From assembly GCA_963826145.1 (NCBI GenBank), contig CAWGVW010000002.1, positions 620,001-684,000 of the forward strand: a stretch of 64,000 nt of DNA. Direction: 5' to 3'. A program made the translations under genes and the position numbers. Shown here piece after piece: positions 51,310 through 60,168 of this stretch. Position 1 is the stretch's first letter; each line of letters starts with the position of its first letter. This DNA comes from JBGPLJ01 sp963826145 (lineage in GTDB: Bacteria > Pseudomonadota > Gammaproteobacteria > Steroidobacterales > Steroidobacteraceae). The notes beneath the pieces were generated by a model. The model had not been told where the DNA came from and searched no databases. It saw only the letters and a list, made by a program, of their open reading frames with translations.

Positions 51310-53357
51310 TCCTGTTCGACCCGGGGTCGGAACGCCTGGACCAGCTCCTGCTGCCGGCGTGGCGGCACTGCCTCGTATCCCGAGAGTTCGACCGTGTACA
51401 TGCCCTGTCCGCCGGTCAGCGACTTCAGGCGCGACTGGTAGCCCTCAAGTTCGCTCAGCGGCACGAGTGCCTTGACGGAAACCCGCTGGCTCGTGAGCGT
51501 CGTATTGCCGGTGATCCGTCCGCGCTTCGACACGAGATCGCCTGTCACGTCGCCCATCGATGCCGACGGCATCACGATGTCGAGCCGGACGATGGGTTCG
51601 AGCGCCACGGGGGCCGCCTTCTGGAAGGCGTCGAGGAACGCCTTGCGTCCGCACGCGACGAAGGCGACTTCCTTGGAGTCGACGGTGTGGTGCTTGCCGT
51701 CGGTTACCGTGACCCTGAGATCACATAGCGGATAACCCGCGAGCGCCCCTTCCCCGAGAACCTGCCGTACGCCTTTCTCGACAGCAGGAATGTATTGCGA
51801 CGGAATGGCGCCGCCGAAGACGTCGTCGACAAACTCGAATCCGGACCCGCGCTCGAGCGGCTCGACCCGCAGGTAAACCTCTGCGAACTGGCCAGCGCCA
51901 CCGGTCTGCTTCTTGTGCCTGTTGTGACCGTCCGCCGCGCGAGTGACCGTTTCTCGATAGGGCACGCTCGGTGGATGCGTCTTGACCTTCACGCCGTAAC
52001 GCTCGCTCATGCGTTCGAGCAGCACGCGCAGGTGTAGGTCACCCAGGCCGTACATCACCGACTCATTTCCTGCTGCGTTGAATTCGAGCCGGACACACGG
52101 GTCCTCGGCGGCAAGCTTGTGCAGGGCATCCGACAACCTCTGCTCATCGCCCCGGCGTTCGGGTTCGATGGCAACGCCAAGCATCGACGGCGGCAAATCG
52201 AGCGATTGCAGGTGGAAATGATCCTCGTCGTGTGAGTCGTGCAGCACTGCATCGAAATGCAGCTCGTCGATCTTGCTGATCGCGCAGATGTCCCCCGGAA
52301 TGGCGGAAACGATCTCGCGATGTTCCCTGCCGGTCAGCGCCAGCAGGTGTGCGACCCGAATCGGTTTGCGGCCGTCGCCTACGTAGAGCTGGCTGCCCTG
52401 GCGCACCGTGCCCTGGTGTACGCGAAACACACCGAGCTTGCCGACGAACGGATCGACGATCACCTTGATTACGTGCGCAATGACGTGCAGCGAAGGATCC
52501 GGACGCACCTCGGCGGGTTCCGCCGCGTCGCCTTCTCCCTTGAGGAAATTCGGCGCATTGCCCTCAGCCGGATTCGGCAGCAGTCGTACGACCGTCTCGA
52601 GGAGCTGCGGGATGCCGGCGCCGGTTTCAGCAGAAACGAAGCAGATGGGAATCAGGTGCCCCTCGCGCAGGGCCGCCTCGAATGCATCGTGCATCTGCTC
52701 GGGCTCGAGTTCGCCGCCCTGCTCGAGATAACGGGCCATGAGCTTTTCGTCCATCTCGACGATCTGGTCCGTGATTTCCGTGTGTGCCTGGGCGACCGAG
52801 GAGAAGTCGGTCTTCTCCTCGGCCGCACGAAAAAAACAATCGACCACGCGCTTGCCGCCCTCCGCCGGCAGGTTGAGCGGCAGACACTCACGACCAAAGC
52901 GCTCGCGAATCTGCGCAAGCGTCGCCTGGGTGTTCGCTTCGCGGCTGTCGATCTTGTTGACGATGATGAGCCGGCAGATCCTGCGGTCCGCGGCGAACTC
53001 CATCATGCGCTGCGTGACCAGTTCGACGCCCGAGGCGGCGTTGACGACGATCGCCACCGTCTCGACGGCGGGCAGGACGCTGAGGCTCCGTCCCGCGAGA
53101 TCCGGGTAGCCCGGCGTATCGATCAAATTGATGTGGCGGCCTTCGTAGTCGACGCTCGCAAACGCTGCATCGAGGGAGTGACCTAGGCGCTTTTCCTGCG
53201 GGTCGTAATCGGAGACGGTGGTGCCGCGCTCGAGACTGCCGCGGCTGCGAATCGCTCCCGTGGCGGCGAGGAGTGATTCGAACAACCACGTTTTGCCGGA
53301 GCCGGTGTGTCCGACCAGGGCGATGTTATGAATATCGTTCGTCTTATAGGCGCCCAT
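51306..53357 (-). CDS. Elongation factor G-like translational GTPase
   Basis: EF-G paralogue of 683 aa. The G1 motif is GHTGSGKT (16-23), where housekeeping EF-G has AHIDAGKT. G3 is DTPGYPD (80-86), where EF-G has DTPGHVD, and G4 is NKID (134-137). Domains II-V follow, including GLGDLHLRVLLERM, SVPYRETVTRAADG, and HTVDSKEVAF. This set is that of EF-G-like (EF-G2) proteins and not of the main fusA product, which normally lies in the str operon. Role could be in recycling or stress. The start codon sits in the loop of a 9-bp hairpin with no Shine-Dalgarno. Confidence 0.9.
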   Translation of the reverse strand: MGAYKTNDIHNIALVGHTGSGKTWLFESLLAATGAIRSRGSLERGTTVSDYDPQEKRLGHSLDAAFASVDYEGRHINLIDTPGYPDLAGRSLSVLPAVETVAIVVNAASGVELVTQRMMEFAADRRICRLIIVNKIDSREANTQATLAQIRERFGRECLPLNLPAEGGKRVVDCFFRAAEEKTDFSSVAQAHTEITDQIVEMDEKLMARYLEQGGELEPEQMHDAFEAALREGHLIPICFVSAETGAGIPQLLETVVRLLPNPAEGNAPNFLKGEGDAAEPAEVRPDPSLHVIAHVIKVIVDPFVGKLGVFRVHQGTVRQGSQLYVGDGRKPIRVAHLLALTGREHREIVSAIPGDICAISKIDELHFDAVLHDSHDEDHFHLQSLDLPPSMLGVAIEPERRGDEQRLSDALHKLAAEDPCVRLEFNAAGNESVMYGLGDLHLRVLLERMSERYGVKVKTHPPSVPYRETVTRAADGHNRHKKQTGGAGQFAEVYLRVEPLERGSGFEFVDDVFGGAIPSQYIPAVEKGVRQVLGEGALAGYPLCDLRVTVTDGKHHTVDSKEVAFVACGRKAFLDAFQKAAPVALEPIVRLDIVMPSASMGDVTGDLVSKRGRITGNTTLTSQRVSVKALVPLSELEGYQSRLKSLTGGQGMYTVELSGYEAVPPRRQQELVQAFRPRVEQE

Positions 53358-53367
53358 AGGCGCCTAT
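53346..53367 (-). promoter_or_regulatory. Perfect hairpin with the EF-G-like start codon in its loop
   Basis: On the minus strand, ATAGGCGCC-TATG-GGCGCCTAT is a perfect 9-bp inverted repeat with a 4-nt loop that contains the ATG (53357-53355). A TATAAAT element at 53372-53366 overlaps its edge and would put the transcript start about 3 nt before the ATG. It could be an operator or a translation-control hairpin. Confidence 0.55.
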
Positions 53368-53390
53368 TTATACTCGCGGTCGCGGCCAAA

Positions 53391-53430
53391 GAAAAAGGGC
53401 CGGCCCTTTTTGAGGGGGCCGGCCCTTTTA
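53391..53430 (-). terminator. Rho-independent terminator of the TonB-dependent receptor gene
   Basis: Minus-strand arms AAAAGGGCCGGCC (53429-53417) and GGCCGGCCCTTTT (53405-53393) pair over 13 bp around an 11-nt loop, and a run of T follows. It lies about 20 nt beyond the receptor stop. Confidence 0.85.
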
Positions 53431-53449
53431 GAGTCGCCCGACGCCGGGT

Positions 53450-56431
53450 CTATTGCTTGCCGAAGTGCGCAACGACACGCGCATACAGGAATATGCCAGG
53501 CGCGTCATACGTCGACGGGTCATAGCCGTTCAGCGCGCAGGTCTGGCAAGGCGGCGGGTCCTGATCGAACAGGTTGTTGGCACCCACCGAGATGTCCCAC
53601 GTACCGTCCATGAACTGCGACGGCGTCCACATGACCTGCGCGTCGACATATGTGGTGGCCGAGAGGCTCAGCCCATTGATGTCGGTCACGGAGCTCATGT
53701 AGCGCGCCGATGCTGTCGCGCCCCAGTCTGCATGGCGCCAATCGATTGTCAGCGTCGACTTCCAGTCTGGATACGCGGCTCCGAGGTCACCTTTCTCCGT
53801 TCCTGCGCGTTCCGTCACCTGGAAGCCCGTGCTCGACGGTGTGAACTCGTTGTACTCGTTCAGGTGAGTTGTTTGCCAGGCAACCCCGAACCGGCCCCAG
53901 CTGACCTCGGGCATCGACCAGTTGATGTTGAAGTCCCAACCCTTCGTCTTGATGGCACCGATGTTGAGCAACTGATTGGCGAAGCCATTGATGTTGCCGC
54001 CCGCTGTGCGGCTGATCCCGCCGCACAGTGCCGGATCGAGCGTTGCAACACAGCGATTGATCTGCACCTGTGCGTCGAGCGCCGAGATCGCCTGCTCGAG
54101 GTCGATGTTGTAGTAGGTGAATTCGAACGACAGGCCATTCGACCACGATGTGCCCTCCGCCCATCGCGGGCTGTACACGAAGCCAGCCGTGTAACTGTTG
54201 GTTGTCTCCTCGGGCACGAGCGCGGGATTGCCGCCCGTTGTCACCGAAATCTGTGAATTGATTTGCGCGTAGGTGGCCGGTACACCAAGCGCCAGACAGT
54301 TGGCCTGAATTTCGGCCGGTGCGGCCGGGCCGCCGTTGATGGCGCCGGTGTAATCCGAGCACGGATCGACCATCGTCTGGTCGAAGCGTGCGGCCGAGCC
54401 GAACAGTTCGCCGATACTCGGAGCGCGGATGCCCTTGGAGTACGAGCCGCGGATTAGCAGGTCCTCGAGTGGCCGCCAGTTGAGACCGAATTTCGACGCC
54501 GTCTGCGATCCAAACGTCGAGTAGTCGGAACTGCGCACCGCCGCGCTTACCTGCAGCAGGTCCGCGCCGGGAAGGTCCTTAAGCAGCGGAATCTGCAATT
54601 CGCCATAAAATTCGTTCACGTCGTACTTACCGGACGTCGGTGTCGAGGGCACACCTGCGCTTTCCCCGGCCGTGTAGATCGCATCTGGCTGGTAGAAGCC
54701 GCTCTGACTGCGATGCTCGAAACCGACCGCGAAGTCGAGGCCGCCCGCGGGCATCGAGACGATCGTGCCCGTGAGGTTGGCGGTGAAATCCTTCAGCTCC
54801 TGCTCGCTGGTGTCATGCAGGACCGGGCGGATGAAATCCAGCATCGCCTGCGTGATGGTGCCGCTGCCGTCACCCTGGCCGCCGGTGATGTTGAACGGCA
54901 CGCAACCGGGGATCGGATTGGGGACGGTCGGAACCCCGGCGACAACAACGACTGCGCCACACGCGGTGGTCGTCGCGCCGTTGATGCCAGCGGCCACACC
55001 TGGGCCCAACGCCGACTTCAGCTTGGCCGAGTTGTAGCTGCCATGCGTCGTCTGGTCGGCGCTGTTGCGCGACCAGATGGCGTTCACGTCCCAGTAGAAA
55101 TCGCGCTCGGCGAAATTGAAGTCGCCGCGAAAACCGCTTCCCAGGTACCAGGTGTCCACGTTTTGCTGGAAAATTCGTGGGCCACCTTCGAGCGGGCGAC
55201 GCCCGATGAAGTAGTCGGTCGCCCCGGGACCTGTGGTAGCAGCATTGAGCGTGAAGCCGAACGGATTGTAGGGATTGAGCACGTCAATCTGGATCGTGTC
55301 CATCAGATTACCGTTGCCGGCTTCCGGTCCGACAAACAGCGGTTCGGGCGCGGCCTGGTTCTTTGAACGGCGCTCGTTGAACAGTCCCTTCATGTAGAAG
55401 CTGACGTGGTCTGTCAGGTGATATTCGCTCTGGCCGTACAGACCGACGCGTTCGCTCGGTGTCTGCATGAGGTTGTAGGGCTGGAAGTTGAACCGGTCGG
55501 CGGTCGTAAAGTTGTGAAAATCATCGGTGCGCGGCCCTGCGGCAGGATTTGCCGGATTGTAGAAGGGGATGCCCGTTACGCCGTCGTTGACAGTGATACT
55601 GAGGGCCTGGCCGGTATTCGGATCCCTGAAATCCATCCGCCCTTGCGGCGTGCCGGAGCTGCAACCACCTGCAGCGCACGAGGTCGCGTACGGCCTCGGA
55701 AACTGCGAGATATCGCGATCGATCGAGTTCACCCGGCCCTGACTCATGTAGTTCAGGCTGACGAAGCTGCTTAGCTGCTCACCCGTGGATCCAAGGGAAA
55801 TGCTCCACTGCTGGATGTCTCCATCGCCATCGCCGTATTGGCCGCCATAGCCTGAGAACTCGACGCCGTTGAAGTTCTTCTTGGTGATGATGTTCACCAC
55901 GCCTGAGATCGCGTCCGCACCATAGATCGACGACGCACCGTCCTGCAGGACTTCGACTCGATCGATGATGCTGGTCGGAATCGTATTGAGGTCCGTCGCC
56001 GCGGAGACGCCGCTTGCGGAGGCCTCATTGACCCAGCGGATGCCGTCGACCAGCACCAGAACACGCTTCGGGCCCATATGCCTGAGGTCGGCCGTCGTGG
56101 CCCCGGCGCCGAGGCCGCCTCCGTCGGGCGGGAACCCCTGATTGCCGCTGAAATTGTATCGGGTGTTGACCGAACCGCCGGAAACCGGCATGTGCTGGAG
56201 AATGTCGCCGATCGAGGTCTGCCCGGTCTTCGCGATGTCCTCGTCTGACACGCTGATGACCGGCGACGCTTCATTCAATGGGCTTTGATGAATACGTGAG
56301 CCCGTCACGACGACGGTTTCGGTGGCTTCCTGGTCTTGCGCGAGCGCTGGCAAAGCGCCCGCCGTCAGCGTCGCGACGACGCAACATGCGAGTGCCCGCT
56401 CGATAGGCCGCCCTTTATTTAGCAGGTTCAT
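53450..56431 (-). CDS. TonB-dependent outer-membrane receptor
   Basis: Receptor of 993 aa for uptake of an unknown large nutrient. The signal peptide runs from MNLLNKGRPIERALACCVVATL to ALAQ (in parts). The TonB box region TETVVVTGSRI is followed by the plug (ASPVISVSDEDIAKTGQTSI, then RVLVLVDGIRW and GADAISGVVNIITKK). The barrel ends ARVVAHFGKQ. The N-terminal VVVTGSRI and the barrel Gly/Asn-rich loops suggest the group of receptors common in Xanthomonas- and Sphingomonas-like bacteria, but the ligand is not defined. The ATG at 56431 has GGAGGAAG upstream; an upstream in-frame start at 56614 would lack a signal peptide at the N-terminus. Confidence 0.93.
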   Translation of the reverse strand: MNLLNKGRPIERALACCVVATLTAGALPALAQDQEATETVVVTGSRIHQSPLNEASPVISVSDEDIAKTGQTSIGDILQHMPVSGGSVNTRYNFSGNQGFPPDGGGLGAGATTADLRHMGPKRVLVLVDGIRWVNEASASGVSAATDLNTIPTSIIDRVEVLQDGASSIYGADAISGVVNIITKKNFNGVEFSGYGGQYGDGDGDIQQWSISLGSTGEQLSSFVSLNYMSQGRVNSIDRDISQFPRPYATSCAAGGCSSGTPQGRMDFRDPNTGQALSITVNDGVTGIPFYNPANPAAGPRTDDFHNFTTADRFNFQPYNLMQTPSERVGLYGQSEYHLTDHVSFYMKGLFNERRSKNQAAPEPLFVGPEAGNGNLMDTIQIDVLNPYNPFGFTLNAATTGPGATDYFIGRRPLEGGPRIFQQNVDTWYLGSGFRGDFNFAERDFYWDVNAIWSRNSADQTTHGSYNSAKLKSALGPGVAAGINGATTTACGAVVVVAGVPTVPNPIPGCVPFNITGGQGDGSGTITQAMLDFIRPVLHDTSEQELKDFTANLTGTIVSMPAGGLDFAVGFEHRSQSGFYQPDAIYTAGESAGVPSTPTSGKYDVNEFYGELQIPLLKDLPGADLLQVSAAVRSSDYSTFGSQTASKFGLNWRPLEDLLIRGSYSKGIRAPSIGELFGSAARFDQTMVDPCSDYTGAINGGPAAPAEIQANCLALGVPATYAQINSQISVTTGGNPALVPEETTNSYTAGFVYSPRWAEGTSWSNGLSFEFTYYNIDLEQAISALDAQVQINRCVATLDPALCGGISRTAGGNINGFANQLLNIGAIKTKGWDFNINWSMPEVSWGRFGVAWQTTHLNEYNEFTPSSTGFQVTERAGTEKGDLGAAYPDWKSTLTIDWRHADWGATASARYMSSVTDINGLSLSATTYVDAQVMWTPSQFMDGTWDISVGANNLFDQDPPPCQTCALNGYDPSTYDAPGIFLYARVVAHFGKQ

Positions 56432-56486
56432 TGGCTTCCTCCTGTGGTCCGAATTCGGTTGTTTTTTTCCGACCCGTAAGGGGGCG

Positions 56487-56492
56487 ATTATG
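56487..56492 (-). promoter_or_regulatory. Possible -10 element of the TonB receptor gene
   Basis: CATAAT on the minus strand matches TATAAT at five of six bases. TTCGAC lies 17 bp upstream as a poor -35. The predicted start near 56480 leaves a leader of about 49 nt. Confidence 0.35.
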
Positions 56493-56616
56493 CTCTCCTT
56501 GGCACGAAAGTCGAAGCCCCCCACGGAGTCGCGCTGTGTACGACTCGTAAGCGGCGAACCCAGACCGGCGACCACAAGCGTTTCGCCCCGCGCGCGCTCA
56601 CCGGCAGGAAGCATTC

Positions 56617-56928
56617 ATGCTTGCCTGCGTAGACGAACGATTCGAATACGCCGGTCCGCAGCTGAACACGACACCGCTCATCGGCGTGATGCTCGTACTG
56701 CGCGCGATGTTGATGCTGACTTTGCTGGCGATGACGCACAGCGTGCGCCTCGACCTCGCGGGTGTCGCGGAGCGCACGCGAGATATTCTTGCGCTTTCGG
56801 ACCGGGCAGAGTTTCACGCGCGCCCCGCACGGCTCGTGCTCTACGAGTACGTCGCGCAAGTGCTGGCGGCTGCACAGCGGAATGGCGCGCGCCGAATCAG
56901 CTTCCTCGGCAATGAGCACTACCTGTAG
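56617..56928 (+). CDS. Short ExbD-like protein lacking the key aspartate
   Basis: Protein of 103 aa. Residues 16-48 align by eye with the ExbD membrane helix (QLNTTPLIGVMLVL, then MTHSVRLDLA), and residues 66-103 with the ExbD C-terminal part (LYEYVAQVLAAAQRNGARRI). About 40 residues of the middle periplasmic domain are missing. The invariant Asp of the NxTPxxDVMLVL motif is Gly23, and an Arg (29) lies inside the helix. It may be a decayed copy or a changed accessory protein. AGGAAG stands before the ATG. It is divergent from the TonB receptor gene. Confidence 0.6.
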   Translation: MLACVDERFEYAGPQLNTTPLIGVMLVLRAMLMLTLLAMTHSVRLDLAGVAERTRDILALSDRAEFHARPARLVLYEYVAQVLAAAQRNGARRISFLGNEHYL

Positions 56929-57052
56929 CGAGCCACGGCTGTCGCCGATCGGGTACAGATTTTAGACAGCGCGGGAGTGCGCGAATCGATTGACTCCGGA
57001 GCCGCCTTGCCGATATAGAGTCGGCCACCCCGTCGCCCCCGGAGGTTCGTTC

Positions 57053-57865
57053 GTGAGTTCACGCAGCTTGCTGCGGCTGGTTGCCGCGTCCTTGCCATTG
57101 TTCGCGGTTCTGGCTCATGCGGAGGATCACTATGCGAATCCCATCGACGATCGCTTCCGCCTGACGGCGGGCGCTTGGTTCGATTCGGTCGCGACCTCAC
57201 TCCGGCTCGACGGCGCAGTGCCCGGTTCGGGCACGCCCATCGATCTGGAAAACGACCTTGGACTTGCGGACAAGCGCACGCTCCCTGACGTCGAGTTCAT
57301 GATCGGCATGCGCGACCGGCACCGCGTGCGGCTTGGCTATTACAAGCTCGACCGCTCGAACGCACAGAACATCGAGCGCGATCTTGTCATTCGGGGCGAC
57401 ACGTACCAGACCGGCGACCTGGTGGAGTCGACGTTCAACTTGCGCATGCTCTCGCTGGCCTATTCCTACGCCCTCGTTCACAACCCGCACATCGATCTCG
57501 CCGCGAGCTTCGGCATCAACCTGATCGAATTCAACGCGCGCGCTCTCGTGCGGGCGCGCTCACTCGACCACAGCGAAGACGATGCGGGCGCGTTTCCGAC
57601 CATCGGCATCGATGTTCTCGTACCCATCAGCCACCGCTTCTACGCGGAAGCGCGTGCGGATTATCTCAAAGTCGACATTCATGATTTCGAAGGATCGGCC
57701 GAGAACCTGCATGTCGGAATCGTGTACCGCTTTCGCGAGAATCTCGCCTTCGGCCTCGGTTACCGCAAGTTCAACATCAGCCTCACTTCGAACGATGTGG
57801 GCGACACGGGCGAGTTCGAACTTGACAACACCGGAGCCCAGATCTTCCTGCGCGTGAGCTTCTGA
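57053..57865 (+). CDS. Outer-membrane beta-barrel protein
   Basis: Protein of 270 aa. The GTG at 57053 has a perfect GGAGG upstream and starts a signal peptide (SSRSLLRLVAASLPLFAVLAHA, cleaved near AHA). The mature part alternates polar and hydrophobic residues in short strands, with aromatic girdle residues, for example FRLTAGAWFDSVATSLRL and NLAFGLGYRKFNISL. It ends in Phe (IFLRVSF), the BAM recognition end. The function is unknown; it resembles small OmpW-like or DUF-type barrels. Confidence 0.72.
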   Translation: MSSRSLLRLVAASLPLFAVLAHAEDHYANPIDDRFRLTAGAWFDSVATSLRLDGAVPGSGTPIDLENDLGLADKRTLPDVEFMIGMRDRHRVRLGYYKLDRSNAQNIERDLVIRGDTYQTGDLVESTFNLRMLSLAYSYALVHNPHIDLAASFGINLIEFNARALVRARSLDHSEDDAGAFPTIGIDVLVPISHRFYAEARADYLKVDIHDFEGSAENLHVGIVYRFRENLAFGLGYRKFNISLTSNDVGDTGEFELDNTGAQIFLRVSF

Positions 57866-57891
57866 CGGCGGTAGCCGCCTTGTGCAGGCGG

Positions 57892-57958
57892 TCACATTTC
57901 AGAGCCAAGCCATTGAAGATGGGCCCCCCAAGCCGGGGTGGGGGGCCAGAAAATGTGA
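57892..57958. repeat. Nested inverted repeat between the barrel gene and the TonB operon
   Basis: Outer arms TCACATTTC (57892-57900) and GAAAATGTGA (57949-57958) flank inner perfect arms GGCCCCCC (57922-57929) and GGGGGGCC (57940-57947). A small GGCGG-TAG-CCGCC hairpin lies just before, right after the barrel stop. It can act as a terminator or be a structured repeat. The rest of the 237-bp gap holds nothing else recognised. Confidence 0.5.
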
Positions 57959-58102
57959 AATCAGGCATGGCCCACTTGGTGCACAAAACCGACTATCCCC
58001 CTCAAGTTTGCCCAGCGTGAGCCCCGGGTTGTCGCCCCTGCCTGCCGGAGCCTGATTTCTGGGAAAAACGCGTGTCCCTCTTGGACTTCGAGGAGGCCGG
58101 TC

Positions 58103-60145
58103 GTGCCAGAATCCCAGCGTCGCGTCGCCATAGAGGCGAGCGATTTCGTCGGCGGCAGCGCGCACGCAAGCGCGGGCCAGCCGATCACCAAGGTTTTCCT
58201 TCTTACTTCGGACGACGACCTGTGGATCCAGCTGAAGGATCTCGCCGGGCCGTCCTACGACATCCAGCAGGCGGATTCGATCGAGCAGACGATCGAGTCG
58301 TCGACGCCCGGCCAGGCAGGCATCTTCATCTGGGACATTCGCGCGGAGCCGCCGGTGAACCGCGGCCTCACGAAGCTTCAACACCATTCGGCAAGTCTCG
58401 TGCCGATGGTTGTCGACAAGGAACCGGCGAGCGATGTAGTTGCGGCGCTCGTCAAACAGCGCGCGATCCTCGGCCGCCTCACGCTCCCGCTCACCGACGC
58501 GCACGTCAGCCAGGCATTTGAAGCCGCTGCGGAGGAAGCCAATACCCGAGCGGCACTTTTCGGATCGCAGAATCGTTCGGCTACATCCGACGCCTCCGGC
58601 GGCCTGCCGATCAAATGGATCGCGATCGTGGCGGCCGTGCTGCTGGCCGGCGGCGGCGCCGTCTACTGGTGGATGTCCCGCACGCCATCGGCGGCTCCCA
58701 CCACACCATCGGCAGCTGTTGCGAGCACGACTCCCGCACCGGCGGCGCCGGCGCCTCAGAAGGACCTGCAGTCCGAGCAGGTCGAACCACTCCTCGCGAA
58801 GGCGCGCGCCGCGATGCGCGACAAGCGCTATGACGAACCGGAGAGCGACTGCGCACTCGCCTATTTCCGCAGCGTTCTCGTCTACGACACCGGCAATGGC
58901 GAAGCGCGCCAGGGACTTGATCGCATCGCCGAGCTGCTGCTGATGCGCGCCGCGACGGCGTTCGACCAGCGTAACTACGACAACGCGCTGCGCTCAATCG
59001 AAACCGCGCGCAGCATCCGTCCCGACCATCCGCGGCTCGCGGCGCTCGACGCGCAAGTCAGCCAACGGCGCGGCGAACTCGCGCTCGCGCAGATTCAGGC
59101 GGCCATGCAGGCGCAGAGCTACGACCGGGCGCAGCAGTTGATCCGCGACGCGCAGCAGTCCCAGTCGGTGTCCGCGGACGTCGTGGCGCGACTGAAAAGC
59201 GACCTCGCGCGCCGGCAGGCCGACTCGGAACTGGGGGATACGCTGAAGCTGCTGGCGGCACGCGTGCAACAGGGACGCCTGCTCGAGCCTGCGGAGGACA
59301 GCGCCAAGTTCTACCTCGCCGCCGCCCGCAAGAAGCCGAACGCTGCAGGCAACGCCCAGCTGCAGTCGCTGACACAGGATTATTCGCGCGCCCTTCTCCA
59401 GGAGGCGCGCGCGGCCGCCGGCCGACAGCAGGCGGCCGATGTCGATCGCTGGCTCGGCGAAGCCAAGGATGCCGGCGTTTCGGCCCGCGACATTCAGGCG
59501 TTGCAGCGCGATCTCGCCCAGCAGGCGCAGAAACCGAAGATCGACTCGGCCAAGACGATTCAACTCGTCGGCGACCGCATGAGCCAGGGCCGTCTCGCCG
59601 ACCCGGCGAACGACAGCGCGCTCTACTACCTCAGCACGCTCAAGGCCGCTGACGCCAAGAATGCCGCGCTGCCCGATCTGACGCGTCGGCTAGCCGCGGA
59701 ATTCCTGAACTCGGCGCGCTCGGCGCTCGATGATAATCGGGTCGCCGATGCTGACAGCGCGCTGCAGAACGCGCGTGCGCTCGGTGCGGTCGCGACCGAC
59801 GTTGCGGCTGTCGATCAGCGCCTTGCGCACAACAAGGCGCTTGAGGCTCAGCGCAATTCGATCGTGCCGGCCGGTGCGCTTAAGCTAACGCGTCCGATCA
59901 GCCCGGTCTATCCGGACGACGCGCTGCGCACCAGCACGGAAGGCTGGGTGGAAATGCTCTTCACAGTCGACCCGGAAGGCAAAGTGTCCGACGTCGAAGT
60001 CGTCAACTCCCAGCCCAAGAACGTTTTCGACCGCGCCGCGATCGCGGCCATGAGACACGCTCGTTATGAACCGGTGCTGCTCGACGGGCAGCCGGTGTCC
60101 CAGCGTGCGCGCTTCAAGATCTCCTTCCGCCTGGGCAAGCAGTAA
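58103..60145 (+). CDS. TonB-like energy-transducer protein with N-terminal degenerate receiver domain
   Basis: Protein of 680 aa. Residues 28-145 look like a response-regulator receiver fold (KVFLLTSDDDLW, GIFIWDIRAE with Asp78 in the phospho-acceptor place, LVPMVVD), with the late Lys not evident. One membrane helix follows (171-190). A Pro/Ala-rich linker, then a long TPR-like helical region (about 220-590) with repeats such as AATAFDQRNYDNALRSIETA. The last 88 residues form a TonB C-terminal domain (SPVYPDDALRTSTEGWVEML and VVNSQPKNVFDRAAIAAM). The GTG has GAGGAGG upstream. The N-terminus would face the cytoplasm and the TonB domain the periplasm. First gene of the signalling operon. Confidence 0.85.
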   Translation: MPESQRRVAIEASDFVGGSAHASAGQPITKVFLLTSDDDLWIQLKDLAGPSYDIQQADSIEQTIESSTPGQAGIFIWDIRAEPPVNRGLTKLQHHSASLVPMVVDKEPASDVVAALVKQRAILGRLTLPLTDAHVSQAFEAAAEEANTRAALFGSQNRSATSDASGGLPIKWIAIVAAVLLAGGGAVYWWMSRTPSAAPTTPSAAVASTTPAPAAPAPQKDLQSEQVEPLLAKARAAMRDKRYDEPESDCALAYFRSVLVYDTGNGEARQGLDRIAELLLMRAATAFDQRNYDNALRSIETARSIRPDHPRLAALDAQVSQRRGELALAQIQAAMQAQSYDRAQQLIRDAQQSQSVSADVVARLKSDLARRQADSELGDTLKLLAARVQQGRLLEPAEDSAKFYLAAARKKPNAAGNAQLQSLTQDYSRALLQEARAAAGRQQAADVDRWLGEAKDAGVSARDIQALQRDLAQQAQKPKIDSAKTIQLVGDRMSQGRLADPANDSALYYLSTLKAADAKNAALPDLTRRLAAEFLNSARSALDDNRVADADSALQNARALGAVATDVAAVDQRLAHNKALEAQRNSIVPAGALKLTRPISPVYPDDALRTSTEGWVEMLFTVDPEGKVSDVEVVNSQPKNVFDRAAIAAMRHARYEPVLLDGQPVSQRARFKISFRLGKQ

Positions 60146-60168
60146 TCGTCGAACCACCAAAGCCGCGC

